Positions 45,300 to 57,384 are shown, counted from the stretch's first letter. The stretch is 64,000 nucleotides of DNA from Paracentrotus lividus (GCA_940671915.1 CALNVZ010001831.1:27076-91075); one strand, 5' to 3'. Translations and numbers: made by a program. The notes: generated from the sequence alone by a model not told the origin.

Positions 45300-48147
45300 A
45301 TTATGAGAATGTCCTCTTTATGACATACAGTGTCAAGATATTCTTTTGTTTTGTTTTGTGTCCATAGAAGGATACCTTTGCATAGCCAATGCTGATATAT
45401 TCGGGGCTCTTCCGTTTCAAATAATCTAATCCTGCAAATACCCGTTCAGCAGGCAACATTGTCTTTGGGACATGACATTGCCTCATTGCGTTACATTCTC
45501 ATTTGGAGTGTGATGCTTTCCACCTGGCAAATGATCTTCCAGTTGGCGAACAATACACACATGGATGTTATGTAACACAATTGACAAAGCTTGCCTTGTA
45601 TTGAACTCTATTTCTTCGTTTACCGTATCATACAGTGCCTGATGCACGGCATCCTTCTTTGGAACAAAGTCCTCAAACTGAGCGCGCTGTCATCCATTAA
45701 AGGCTGTGGGTCTACCATCCAGGCTGACACTCTTTCATGGAGACATGTATAATAATTACTTGTCTAATAATTGAAATATTACTATTTAACATTCTGCATG
45801 ATAGGTTGTGTGATGTGAGTATTGATTATGCCATAGCGTGTATCCCTCCAATGATGATTGGGGTCCTCTAGATCGTATTAACGGATTTTATTCAATTGAT
45901 TATTCTGTTTATGGAATTGGGAGAGTATGAGTATGTGTTTTGCAGGTGATTATTGTGATGGTGGTAGTAGACGGCTGCCCCGTTTCGAATGGACATTAAC
46001 CTATTACCACGGTAAGCCGTCAAATGATTTTTTTTTACCAATCTGTTCTAGATATCCATCAAACTCATTCGGGGTGATCCTGCCTGAGCATTGGCGTCTG
46101 GACCGTATGCCTCACACACACTCCTTTATGGCCAGATATGTCGCCGACTCAGATTTCTTTGCTCCAGGGAAGATGTTTCTCCCGGCCAAGTTTCCCAGTA
46201 TTAGATTCTACATGTTCCCATTCTCTGAGGGCAGCACCGGCATACTCCTGCATGTTGAGGACCAAATGTTTACCACAATAGAAGTCGTTGATGTCATCAT
46301 GGTATTTTTGACATCGTCGCTTAGGTAATCCCAATCAGCCTTGATCTTGTAGGACCCCTCTCTCGCCACTCTTCAAGTAGTTGAACAAACTTTTTGTTTA
46401 CTACACAGCGATCCGTCATTGTATTCTTTACCCTAAGAAGGAGTTCCTTCGCCTGCATCTGGGTAGCTGTGGTGCCAAAATTCTCCAAGACAAGAAGCTC
46501 TCTCATGGCTTCTACTGCCTCGTCAAGGAGAGTATCACCTGTTTCTGTTGCCACCTCAGAGAGACCTAACCCATATGTGCCGGTCTCTGTAGAGGCAAGC
46601 ATTGTCACATATGACTGATGTTTTTTGATGTCCCATCAGTCATCAAAGTTGCAGATTTGCTCTGTGAAATGGCTTCTTTTGCAACATGCTTCGAGAGTAA
46701 TGCTTGTTCGAATGCCATGTAGCGAATGCATGTTGGTTTTGGGAGTCTCCCACAGTCTAATCCTGCTACCTTTCCAATACCAAGCGGATAATGTCTGACA
46801 CATGTTTAGAACCCACACCTCTTGAAATCAGTTCATAGCACACAACTCTGATATCTGTGCTGTACATGCCATTTTCGAAAGATGAAATATGCTTGTTTCC
46901 CATTATTTCATCTAGATCGCCACGGAGGATGTCATTTTCATTTTCTAAGTCCTTCAAGTGTTGCTTCAGTTGCATATTCTCAGTGTCAAATTTCTCCTCG
47001 ACTTTAGTGCATTTTAGTACATTATACCTTACTTGTTCTGTCCTGTTTTTTCTTTAATCTTCTTCTCATTCAGAGCACTGTGAAGTTCCTCAACCTCTTT
47101 TTTCTAGTGCAGCAATTCTCTGCTTCCTTTTTGACAGATCCTTATTGCAAGTTGCAAGCCTACGTACCACATTAGTCTTCTGCAAAGACGCCATTTCACG
47201 TCTTAGCTTAGTACTGACTTCATCTGCTTTTTAAGCTCCTTTTCATAGTTAGAGCAGTGATCTTGTGTCAGCCACTGTCTTCTTCAGTGTTACAGTAAGG
47301 TCTTCTTCATTGCCTTCAGCTTCTTTCACACGTTGTTGAGAGGAATTATAACGGTCTCTGATTCAATCAGCTGCTGTTGAATTTCAGCTTTCTCACGCTT
47401 TTCTTGCTCCAACAGTTCATGCAAAACTGAAATAGTGTCGCCATGACGTCTTAACAAGTATGGTGACAGTTCAACCTCAATACCAGAGTCATTATCGTCA
47501 TCATAATCAGCATGGTCATCTACGTCTTCATATTCAGTTCGTTTCCTTCTGCTGCTGTATGAATCTGTGGCTTGATTGATGGATGGGAATATTCTCTGCT
47601 AAGAAACTCTTCTTTACACTCCAAGGTGAACTTCTGCTGAGCAGGGCCTTCTTCTTGCAAACACTCTCCCAGCTGGATATTACAGTTCCACTGGAAGGAA
47701 TCACTTGTTTAGGAAAGAGTAGCGGCCACCATACTTCTAAACCGTTTTCCAAGGAATTGATTTCATTCGTCTATACTGGAACAGTTCTGCGATGACATGG
47801 TTGGTAACTAATGCTTCCTCAAGAGGAAGAGTTCCATCTTTCAACCACTGTGATGTTATACCCTTGCCCTCACAAATTGGTCCTACAATTTCCTTTCTCT
47901 GTCCAGTCAAGTCTGTCATTTCAATACATAAGTGCCTCCAATCACCAGATTTCTCAGCTTTTGCTACGTTGCGCTTGAGTTTAGACAGGAGATTATGTAG
48001 AGCAATCTTTGGTTCTTTCAACCCCATGGAGGATCAGTACTGGAATGAGGTCTTTTCTGTAGCTCAACGTGTCAGATGCATCAATATTCACGTCTGATTG
48101 CCTCCAGTAGGCGAATGACATCATAGGTTGATCACGATGCCAATGAT
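45300..48147 (-). pseudogene. Transposase-like gene body, frameshifted (minus)
   Basis: Read on the minus strand, consecutive segments in shifting frames form one protein. They are a Lys-rich start (KIALHNLLSKLKRNVAKAEK, GDWRHLCIEMTDL); an acidic patch then ELSPYLLRRHGDTISVLHEL; a long coiled coil (47430-46920); YELISRGVGSKHVSDIIRLV (46776-46835); LMTDGTSKN (about 46640); TETGDTLLDEAVEAMRELL; and a C-terminal ERVFAGLDYLKRKSP (about 45400) with an N-K-T stretch. Asp in TDG could be catalytic. I recognise no named superfamily; ERVF near the end faintly recalls hAT dimerisation tails. Either the element is dead or the indels are sequence errors. Confidence 0.55.
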
Positions 48148-48780
48148 CTAGAAAAAAAAATGGAAAAAATAAAATAAAAATAAAAATAAATTATTTCCAT
48201 GAACTCAACAACATTTGACGTCTCGGTTATATGGAAATCTTACTCGAAAAGTTAACCATTACTGATTACAGTCATGACAGTTAAGTATTTAACTAAACTA
48301 ATTTTAAATTTTATGACACATGTATTCAATGAGTAATGAAAAATTTGGCCAGGTATTCAGTGTATAGATCACAACAAAATGGTAATTTAAACTGAAGAAA
48401 AGATACAAATAGATGCTTAAAAAGTAATTATTCATTAGTTTTTAAAGAATAAAAAGTCCAAAAGCTAGTAATACCTTGCACATGATTGTTTACATCATTA
48501 TAAAGTAATTAAACAAAGTTAGAAATCAATACCCAACTTCCAGATAGAGCTACAACATGAAACTCATTTTCCAGAGGGAGGAGTATAGCTTGATAGAACA
48601 GCGTTTAAGGCGTCTTCCGCACTGAGTGTGCCGTTAGTTCTATATTGCCTTTACTCCCTGTTTACTAGCAAAGCATTTTCAATCTGAATATTTCCCTTTA
48701 AAATCATGTAATTTATACATAAGAATCTTTTAATATCAGCTTTAATTATCTGGGATATGAAATAAAGCAAAATTACTCAC
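48148..48780 (-). other. Presumed first intron of the transposase gene
   Basis: On the minus strand it begins GTGAGTAAT after 48781 and ends TTTTTTTTTCTAG before 48147, a classic donor and pyrimidine-rich acceptor. Direct joining leads to a stop after eight codons, so a base error or a different acceptor is needed. Confidence 0.5.
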
Positions 48781-48903
48781 CAGGACACAATCGATTGTCA
48801 CAAGACTAGTAATTTCATCGGCAGTCCAGCCAGACAATCTCATGATTTCGTCATGGGTGTTCACGCTCTGATCCAGGGCAGGACTTGCCTGCGGTTCAGT
48901 CAT
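48781..48903 (-). CDS. Candidate first exon of the transposase gene
   Basis: ATG at 48901-48903 (minus) opens a 41-codon exon, from MTEPQASPALDQSVN to DEITSLVTIDCVL, that ends precisely at GTGAGT. It contains the motif SGWTADEITSLVTIDCV. The function is unknown. It lies about 630 bp inside the transposon's right end. Confidence 0.5.
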
Positions 48904-49799
48904 ATTTATTGTGCTCTTCAAAGTCGTTTCAGCGAAAAATGCTCTCGATGAATTAAAATTTCAAGTAGGCAGGTAGATTCATTGAAATGTCTAATATCGG
49001 ATGGTTTTTCCAGTTTCAAAATCGATTAAAAAATAAACCGTTCAGAAGCAAAATACTAAAATCCATCCAAACCTAAATATCTCAGGTTCTGGATATGATT
49101 TCAAGCAGCTGGTTGCAGGGTTATGACCTGCATACCTTGGACTACCATATATGGTCAGGGCATTTTTATTGTCCAATCCATCACTCACTGATAACCTGTT
49201 TCAAACAGAGAAGTTTTGAGAAAATTGGCCGCTTGAGTTTACCCAGACGCTCAAGGGCACAATGCATTGGGGTTTTCCATGTCTCTTAAAACTATCAAAG
49301 TTCATTAATGTTTTAAAAATACTTCTTAAAGAGGGCAAGATATTCAAACTTGGCAGTATTATTAAGAAAGTGTTTAAGTTAAGTAAATGAAAAAAATAAA
49401 TTTGTATCTCTTTTCATTTATTCACAACGGACGATGCGATTGCTTTGTAATTAGGGTCAAAACTGGAAACTCTTACGAAAGGAACGTGTGCATGTGAGTG
49501 GCAGGGTTACACCACGGGCACCTTGCTATGCCTAGGTTTAGATACAACCTCCGAGACTGTTCATTACGCAATCGGTTTGTACCAACAACCCTCACGTCGA
49601 CCTTTCTCCTACCAGGATCAACCGTCTGACAACGAGGTCAGAAGCGACGCTCCGCATCAGGGCCAGTCGGGTCGCGGAGGTCGCGATGGTCAGGGCGGTA
49701 GAGACGGTGACAGGAGTATTTAAGCTCCGCTTCAAACTCTCACCCTTCTTGTAAGGGAGGGAAGCGCCAGAGGTGATTTCCCACCAACGTTGGGCAAAT

Positions 49800-50400
49800 A
49801 ATGGGTCCGGTGGAATGCCGACTCTGGAGATTTCCTCCAATTTGGAAATCAATCACAAACGATTGTTATCCTTTCAATGATCAGAGTCGGTCTCATAATA
49901 GACCTCGAGGAACCTCTATCCGGGGAGGTCCTCAGGAGTCATCCACCCATCCTTTCGACGTGTCCTTTGTCCTGGAGCACAGCTCAAGGGAAGAAATAGA
50001 GGAAGTCACAATCTACCCACAATTGTGCCTATCTCCTATATTCTTTTTCCCCAAGCACGGAGGTTCGATTCGTGTGATCCTCAATGTGAAGACCATCAAC
50101 AGACTCAAAATTTTAGGCTTCATCATCTATTGAAAGAGTTAGGAGTTGTTCCCAACCTATCTAGGGACTCAACCGGACATTGTGAATCAGCTGACGAGAC
50201 CCAGTTTGGAGATAGTAGAAGTTCCGATCCGCCTAACGGGGCCTCTGATCGCGTTGAGAAGAGTTCAAGCGATAAAATGACAAGGATGTTTATGATGACT
50301 ATCGAAGTTATAAGTCCTGGTTCCCAAAATGGCAGACTAATAACGCGACCTCTCAGTTTCGGCTCTTGGAACTTTTAGTCTGAATTTCAGTTCGCCTCCG
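49800..50400 (+). pseudogene. DIRS reverse transcriptase fragment (copy D)
   Basis: Collinear with 11040-11620. Frames give PPIWKSITNDCYPFNDQ and FFPKHGGSIRVILNVKTINR (about 50045-50105). Stops and shifts separate them. No DD motif was located. Confidence 0.6.
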
Positions 50401-50800
50401 TCGAGGATTCCCTTTCTACTGGAAATAGACCACCTATATCCACCTTTGGGTGGATAAGGAGTTCACTCTTCAAGGAAGACAATTTGCGCTCCTCCTTCCT
50501 TTAGTCACGTTGACCACAGATGCATCACAGTTAGGAGGGAGAGGTCATTATCAAGGTCGCTTGACTTCGGTGATTGGGAATCTCCAAGACCTTGCCACAC
50601 ATCAATGCTTTGGAGCGTCCAACGGTGTGGAAGTTTCTTCCTCTTTTTCAAGGACCGTTGCAAGGACCGGACAGTTTCCGATTCAAACAGACAACACGGG
50701 AGTGATGTCTTACATGTACATCATTCGCCAAGGAGGTTCACTCTCCCTGATATTGAGCAGAGTAACCTTGCAACTCTGGATCTGGTGCAATCTTTCAGAT
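50400..50800 (+). pseudogene. DIRS RNase H fragment (copy D)
   Basis: A longer open frame than in copy A (151 codons from 50450) reads FTLQGRQFALLLP, TTDASQLGG and QTDNTGVMSY, showing the first and third conserved RNase H aspartates. The following connection region is deleted: the sequence jumps at 50790 to what corresponds to 12640 in copy A. Confidence 0.65.
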
Positions 50801-51179
50801 CTTTCAGCTATTTTTCTAATTTTAGTCGATGGATCGTCAGTTCCAGTTGTTTCTCAGTCATCAGTTCTTCTTACATGTAGTTCTCTGTCCCTTAAGAGAC
50901 CCTAATTCAGACCTCGGGCCCCTACTTGGAGTGGTCGCGAATGCCTCAGGCCCTAGCTAACACTCCTTTGCACCACCGTTTCTGCATCTTGTCTGGATGC
51001 GACTTCTAGAAGTACTACGATAGTGTCAGGACAACGCAAAGTTCGTTGCTCGCTCTTCTATTTCAACGAGTCACTTATGTTGAGAAAATGGAGGTGTTCG
51101 TCTTATCCATAATGGCATGTTTTGAACGAAGAATCAGACAGAGTTTCCGGGACGGTAAAAGAATTTTCCTACGTCCCTT

Positions 51180-52486
51180 CCCTTATACAAATTTTTATAC
51201 GTTTTGTACAACCTTGTTTAACTAGCTTGCGACTAGCTAGTTTCGTTCAAATTACCTAATTTGCATATATAGCTTGTTTTGTCCAACTAACTTGTTTGCA
51301 AGCTTGTCACTCCCATCCACTCTTATAAAATTTCCTATGGATTTTTTCCAACTATCTTGCAAATTTTCTGGCAAGCTTGTCACTTGCTAGCCACTCTTAT
51401 GCTCTCTACAAGCTAGTCACGAGAGGGTTCAAATAGTGGCAGTAATTTGCAACCAACTTGCAAATTTTCCTGCAAGCTAGTCACAAGCTAGTCATGGGAT
51501 GGTTCAAATAGTGGCAGTTTACAACCAACTTGCAAATTTTCCTGCAAGCTAGTCACAAGCTAGTCATGAGAGGGTTAGTGGCACGTATCTCACTATAATT
51601 CACATATTTTTCTCCAAGCTAGTTAATTGCAAGCTAGTCGCAGGAGGGTAATGATTGTAACTCACTTGAAAAACTTAAGACAAGCTTGTCACTATCTAGC
51701 CCTCTTATGCAAACTAGGTTGTTTTCCTGCAAGCTAGTGTACTAGTTAGTCACAGGAGAGTAAAAATATTGGCATGCTTGTAACTAACTTGAACATTTTA
51801 TGACAAGCTTGTCACTATCTAGCCCTTCTAAGCAAACCAGCTTGTTTTCCTGCAAGCTAGTGCACTAGCTAGTCACAGGAGAGTAAAAATATTGGCATGC
51901 TGGTAACTAACTTGAACATTTTTATGACAAGCTTGTCACTATCTAGCCCTCTAATGCAAACTAGCTTGTTTTCCTGCAAGCTAGTGCACTAGTTAGTCAC
52001 AGGAGAGTAAAAAATATTGCATGTTTGTAACTAACTTGAACATTTTATGACAAGCTTGTCACTATTTAGCCCTCTAATGCAAACTAGCTTGTTTTCCTGC
52101 AAGCTAGTGCACTAGCTAGTCACAGGAGAGTAAAAATATTGGCATGCTGGTAACTAACTGAACATTTTTGACAACGCTTGATTCAACTATCAGCCCTCTA
52201 ATGCAAACTAGCTTGTTTTCCTGCAAGCTAGTGCACTAGCTAGTCACAGGAAAGTAAAAATATTGTCACGCTTACAACTAACTGGAAAAAATCCTGCAAG
52301 CTAGTCGCAAGCTAGTCACAAGCTAGTCAGTCTCTATGGCAAGCTAGTTGCAAGATGGTTATTATGTTACAAGCTAGTTTTAAGGTGGCAGCTAGATTGC
52401 AGCACGCTTATTTTCTGAAAAACGCGCTTAATAAGATTGTGACAAGCTAGTAACTAGCTTGCGACAAGCTTATTTTTGTATAAGGG
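51180..52486. mobile_element. CTAGCTTG-rich element inserted in DIRS copy D
   Basis: The ends CCCTTATACAAA and TTTGTATAAGGG are 12 bp inverted repeats. The target TT (51178-51179 and 52487-52488) seems duplicated, and copy A shows the empty site ACGTCCCTTAAGTCAG. The interior is packed with CAAGCTAG/CTAGCTTG words (dozens) and a 123-bp tandem unit (anchors GAACATTTT at 51791, 51914, 52038, 52160). No ORF. It is a non-autonomous element of uncertain superfamily. Confidence 0.75.
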
Positions 52487-53267
52487 TTAAGTCAGAAATT
52501 CTCATCGATGCACGTCGACAGAGTGTGGTGCCCGGTGAAGACATTCAATGATTCCTGAAAAATGTCAAAAAGTTCCATGATCTGACCAACTTTTTGTTTT
52601 ATCCATGGAATCTTTCGGACCAGTATCGAGAAGTATTATCTCGAGATGGATAGTAGCAACTATCAAAGCTGCGGACCCGAGGGCCAGGGTACCTGGCTCA
52701 TCTTAGGACCCACGATACGAAGGGTACCATCCTTTCGTGGGCCTAATTTCAGGGAATTTCCGTGGAGGAAATATGTAAGACGGATTATTGGGGACGTTTC
52801 TGCGATGGAAGGAAATTTTTTCTATGTTCCTATCATGGCGGCGGCGTCATCCATGACCAACTAAAACTGTAGATGTTGCCCGCCCAGTGTCGATTCGGTG
52901 CTGGTCAGTATAGCAAAGTAGGCAAATATATCATTCTTTTGAAGTAAATCATAAAAATTATCACTAATTTTATTATTTACAATAAAAGAATTATATATTT
53001 GCCTACAATCCCGCCCTCCTTCCCCCCTTCCATCATTACATGGAAGTTTTAGGGTGGTATGAGACAAGAGGAGGATTTATGGGAAGGCTTTTGCCGAGTG
53101 CCCTTATCGTAAGAGGGCGCCCTTCTTATAGTGGAAGGGATGATAGGAGACAATAGAGCAAAATTTTTTGGGTTAAAGTATCGGTAGGTTGGGCGATTCG
53201 AGGACGAATAGCAAAGTAGGCAAATATATAATTCTTTAATGTAAATAAGTGATAATTTTTATGATTT

Positions 53268-53960
53268 GCCTGACATGCATTGGAAAGGGATTGGTCATTT
53301 ATTCTGTGTCCGTGTATGAAAATCCTATAGTTTTCCAAGACTTTACACTAACATACCATACATATACATGTACACACTGTTTAAAAGTATATTATATAAT
53401 GCCTGTAGTATTTAGCCACTGATTAGTTTACACAGCTAAAATATTATGCTTTAAAATAAATTTTTAAGCGTAAATATACAAAATGTAAACACTTACAAGA
53501 AAGTTTGTTGAATTGACAAGTTGTTCTGAAGAGCTCTTCCCAGTATCGACAACTATTGCAATGTACTGCACATAACTTTTAGTAGTTCAAGTTAAAAAAT
53601 AAGTACTGTTCGTAAAAAAAACCCCATTGCTCTACAAATGAAAAAGTTGACAAAAACGGGGCTCTGCCTCGCACTTTTGTAATCTTTGGTATTCCCAGCC
53701 GAGCGAGGCTTATGGATGAATGCACATGTAACAAAGGTTTTTATAACAAATATGTGCTCTGATTTCAATGATATTCATGCTAGTACAATTATCATACTCC
53801 AATGACATAAGTGAATTGGCACAGTATGGTGTCTGTTTACAGGCTTTGAATACAGATGAATAGTTGAAAGCACACCCACGCAAATCGCTTGCTGGATTGT
53901 CAAAGTTTCGACAGATGCTGATGTTTGATTAGATATATTGTATAAAATCATAATTATCAT
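53268..53960. other. Intergenic DNA, no gene recognised
   Basis: AT-rich with TACATGTACA words. No domain-bearing ORF. Confidence 0.5.
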
Positions 53961-53967
53961 CTGTTTC

Positions 53968-54232
53968 AGGACAATTATAACCCCTGGGAAATCACCTCCT
54001 CCACCCCTGGACAACTGCCAAAGGACAACTACTTCGGATGTTCCCCCCCCCCCCCGAAAATCATCCCTTTCTACTCCCCCAGAACAATTAAAGCCAGTCA
54101 TTTCCCCAAGACAATTTCCCCTTGAAATTTACCCCCAGACAATTTACTCCTGGATAATTAACCCCTAGAAAATCCCCCCCCCCGCCCTGGGCATTTAACC
54201 CTCAGACAATTAACCAAAGGACAATTAAATTT
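53968..54232 (+). repeat. Degenerate GGACAATTAACCCC repeat array
   Basis: At least ten loosely spaced copies of (G/A)GACAATT followed by A and C-runs (CCCC, CCCCTGG), roughly every 17-25 bp, with C12 and C9 runs between. An ORF across it is compositional. Confidence 0.65.
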
Positions 54233-54890
54233 CACTTACGTACAGTTTTCTGAATTGGAAAATTTTGAGGAGCGTCAGTCAAGCATCAGCTACAGAACAT
54301 ATCGTTCACTTGAAGTAGATTAGTGGATGTTGCTAACACATATAAAAATTATATCATAAGCGTATTGATGGAAACAAAAATCATGTCATGTATTAAAAGT
54401 GCGTCTGTCATTTTATTCATTTTGATCTGTTTTGCACTTGTTTTTGGAAGGCTTTAACAATTGATCTATTAAAAAATAAGCAAATAGGACTTAGGTCCTT
54501 TTTCATTCCCTACGGCGTAAGGGGGGGGGGTTCTAGAATAGTAGATGTCAACATAGCGTCATTTCTTTTGTTCTGCTTTGAAAGGCAAGAACATTACAAA
54601 AGAAAATGCTTCATATTGATAGCTCCTGAAATGGAATAGGCTAGACTCTGTCCATATATGGTATTATACTCAGTGAGAGCACCTTTACCTTTTAATCCTC
54701 ATGCATGTTAATGGCTATGAGTCTTCAGCAGAGGCTGCAGAGCGTTTTTGACAGTGGAGGGGGGGGGACCTGAACAGGCTAAAAATTATAAATGTATGGT
54801 CATTTTCGCACTTTTGTACATGTTTGCCAAAAAATGGGGGCTGCAGCCCAGCGAGCCCCCAGGATTTAATTTTTATCATGATAGTAAATG
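54233..54890. other. Intergenic DNA, no gene recognised
   Basis: Contains G9 runs at 54522 and 54759. Nothing else is recognisable. Confidence 0.5.
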
Positions 54891-54894
54891 TGCA

Positions 54895-55170
54895 TGTACT
54901 GTATCTCTCAGTCTCTCCCTTTCTCTTTTTCCTTCTCTCCCTAAATGCCTCCCTGTCTTTCCTTCTATCTATAAATCCATCTCTCACTTTCTCTCTCTTT
55001 CTTCCTTCTCTCTCTCTCTCTCTTTCTCTCTTTCTCTCTGTCTCTAAGTTCCTCTCTCATTTTCTTTCTCTTTCTCTCTCCTCTCTCTCTCGATCTCTCC
55101 CTTTATCATTTTCTTTCTCTTTCTCCTCCCCCTCTCTCTCTCCCCCTCTCCCTATTCTACCTATTTCCAG
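54895..55170 (+). repeat. CT-rich microsatellite/polypyrimidine tract
   Basis: About 270 bp of TCTC, TTTCTC and CCCTCTC repeats. The Ser/Leu/Phe-rich ORFs over it are low-complexity artefacts. Confidence 0.9.
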
Positions 55171-55199
55171 CTTTCTATCTAGCGTCCATATATTTTTTT

Positions 55200-55583
55200 T
55201 CTTTATGAACTTGAAAACTAGAGAATAGCTCCTTGTTTACCTTTTCAGAAGTTTCTGTTTCAAAAAATAAGAAAAAAGGTGCATTTACATTTATTCAGGA
55301 ATTCTAATAAATGCACACATTGATCTAAATGCTTTTTTTATCTTTGTACAAGTGTTTTGATTGATGTCCTTTTATTCGTCAAATTCACCTGATAAAAAAC
55401 AAATTAGTATACATGTACTAACAAACAAAAGATTGGTACTGCACTATTTTGTTCTTATAATTATTCATTTGGCAAAGAAAGATACAAAGAACATTTACAT
55501 TTCACTATATACAATACAAAATAAGAAATATCAACCATTGGAACACCTCCTGTCCTATACATTTTTTTAACCTAGAAAAGGTC
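55200..55583. other. Intergenic DNA, no gene recognised
   Basis: AT-rich spacer up to the fold-back. No feature. Confidence 0.5.
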
Positions 55584-55587
55584 TTTA

Positions 55588-56977
55588 GGGTCATTCCATG
55601 CCAATTCACCCAATGGGTTACACCCTACCGTCTCAGAATTTGCTCAAATTTGGTACACATAAAGTTTAACATTACCTTCCCATGAAACAAAAAAAATTAG
55701 CGTGAACGGTCCGTCGGTTTCCGAGCTATGGCCCGCCCTTTTTGATTCGTTTTGGCAAAAATGGGTGTGACCTTCCATTTCAACGGCACAATTCAAAAAT
55801 GGTATCAAAAATATTATTGGAGCAATTTAAAGTGCTATGACCTTTGACCTTTCCTTTAACCTTGATTTTGACCCCCAGACGAATAATATTTTTACTTGAT
55901 TTTTATGTATGTTAATTGTCAGTATAATATTAACATAACATGTAAATATCTAGGATGATATTTTATTTCTTCACCTTTAAAAACTCTTTTTAATGTAATT
56001 TACAAAGTTATTGTTACCCCCACATACTGATATTTGTGTTGGTAATGTGTGTACAAGTCTCCATTATAGGCTTACCTGAATACTTCCAAACTGAAGTTAA
56101 ATTACATTCAATTAAACAGGAAACTAAACATTTCAGGTAATAAAGGAAACATTAAACACAATGATAATGTATACATGTACGTAGACTCCATTTGCTTATG
56201 AATAGAGACATTTGTTTAGCCCTTTTGATTGGGGTGCAATAGGTATACATACAAATCATCAGAAATCTGCGGTTTGACAGAAACAAAATGCTTCCTACAT
56301 GTAGTCAGCTCTACTGTCCCAAACTGGATACATCCTTGAGATCTTTGAAGCATCAGCAACAGATATGGAATACATTATGGCATTTAATTGTAATGTTAAC
56401 TTCAGTTTGAAAGTATTCATGTACAATGGAGTCTTGTACACACATTACCAACACAAATATCAGTATGTGGGGGTAACAGTAACTTTGTAAATTACATTAA
56501 AAAGAGTTTTTAAAGGTGAAGAAATAAAATATCATCCTAGATATTTACATGTTACGTTAATATTATACTGACAATTAACATACATAAAAATCAAGTAAAA
56601 ATATTATTCGTCTGGGGGTCAAAATCAAGGTTAAAGGAAAGGTCAAAGGTCATAGCACTTTTAATTGCTCCAATAATATTTTTGATACCATTTTTGAATT
56701 CCTCTTTGAATTTCCTTTTGAATGGTACCAGTTTTAAAAAAATTGGTCAACCAGTTCAGGCGCATTGTGCCGTTGAAATGGAAGGTCACACCCATTTTTG
56801 CCAAAACGAATAAAAAAGGGCGGGCCATAGCTCGGAAACCGACGGACCGTTTACGCTAATTTTTTTTGTTTCATGGGAAGGTAATGTTAAACTTTATGTG
56901 TACCAAATTTGAGCAAATTCTGAGACGGAAGGGTGCAAAATTGCACTTTCATTGGGTGAATTGGCATGGAATGACCC
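55588..56977. mobile_element. Fold-back element, 1.39 kb, TTTA duplication
   Basis: Arms 55588-56105 and 56394-56977 are reverse complements with only a few indels. The ends are GGGTCATTCCATGCCAATTC and its complement. TTTA occurs immediately outside both ends (55584-55587 and 56978-56981). The right arm has about 70 extra bases near 56700-56765. No transposase ORF is present, so it is non-autonomous and rather young given the arm identity. Confidence 0.8.
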
Positions 56978-56981
56978 TTTA

Positions 56982-57384
56982 ATAGCATGTGGTCATATTC
57001 AAACGTGAGTGACACGACATTTGGACTGATAGAAGGGTGCATATCTTTGCACTTGTAGGTTATGAATGGATCATGACTACCATATTATGTATAATGTAGG
57101 AGTGGAATGTGTCATTACCAGTTGGATTTGAATTTTACAATTGGTCCTGGAAATTATGATTAAAAAACAGAGTGTGAGTGACACGACAGAAAAAAGACAT
57201 GGGTTTCTGACCATCATTGGTTATGGTTGGATTTGTGCCCAAGTAGATCTGTAAGGGTACCATAAGTGCTGGTATCACTCCTATTATTTCTCTAGCGCTA
57301 CGAGGGGTAAGAGTGCTTCCCATAGACTCACACGCTTAAGCGAGGACCATTTTACAAATGACAAAAGCTTTTTCCAGGCCGCGG
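56982..57384. other. Intergenic DNA, no gene recognised
   Basis: It contains two copies of GTGAGTGACACGACA (57006 and 57175), a short direct repeat of about 170 bp period that also shares GAATG/GGTTATG.TTGGAT words. Confidence 0.45.

Larger units (their letters stand above)
36663..49534 (-). mobile_element. DNA transposon inserted in DIRS, TIR TAGGCATAGCA
   Basis: The ends TAGGCATAGCA (36663) and TGCTATGCCTA (to 49534) are inverted repeats. AGGTTTAG flanks both sides (36655-36662 and 49534-49541, sharing one base with the end), an apparent 7-8 bp target duplication. The flanks rejoin to the DIRS sequence uninterrupted in copy A. Inside are 174-bp subterminal repeats and a broken minus-strand transposase gene (45300-48903). 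The span is inflated by the duplicated contig overlap; measured from 43011 the element is about 6.5 kb. A 7-8 bp duplication suggests hAT, P or Zisupton-like groups; the superfamily is undecided. Confidence 0.8.
49535..53267 (+). mobile_element. DIRS 3' half (copy D), continuation of copy B
   Basis: Starts GGTTTAGATACAACCTCCGAG, where copy B stops, and continues through the gag tail, RT, RNase H, 3' region, internal complementary region (52913-53010) and right ITR (53063-53232). Relative to copy A it lacks about 700 bp of RNase H/connection (corresponding to 11937-12640) and has an extra 1.3 kb element at 51180-52486. The final bases ATGATTT match the expected DIRS right end. Confidence 0.87.

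Noticed and set aside
54748..55228. Ser/Leu/Phe-rich ORFs of 99 and 134 codons
   Set aside because: Low-complexity translation of a CT microsatellite.
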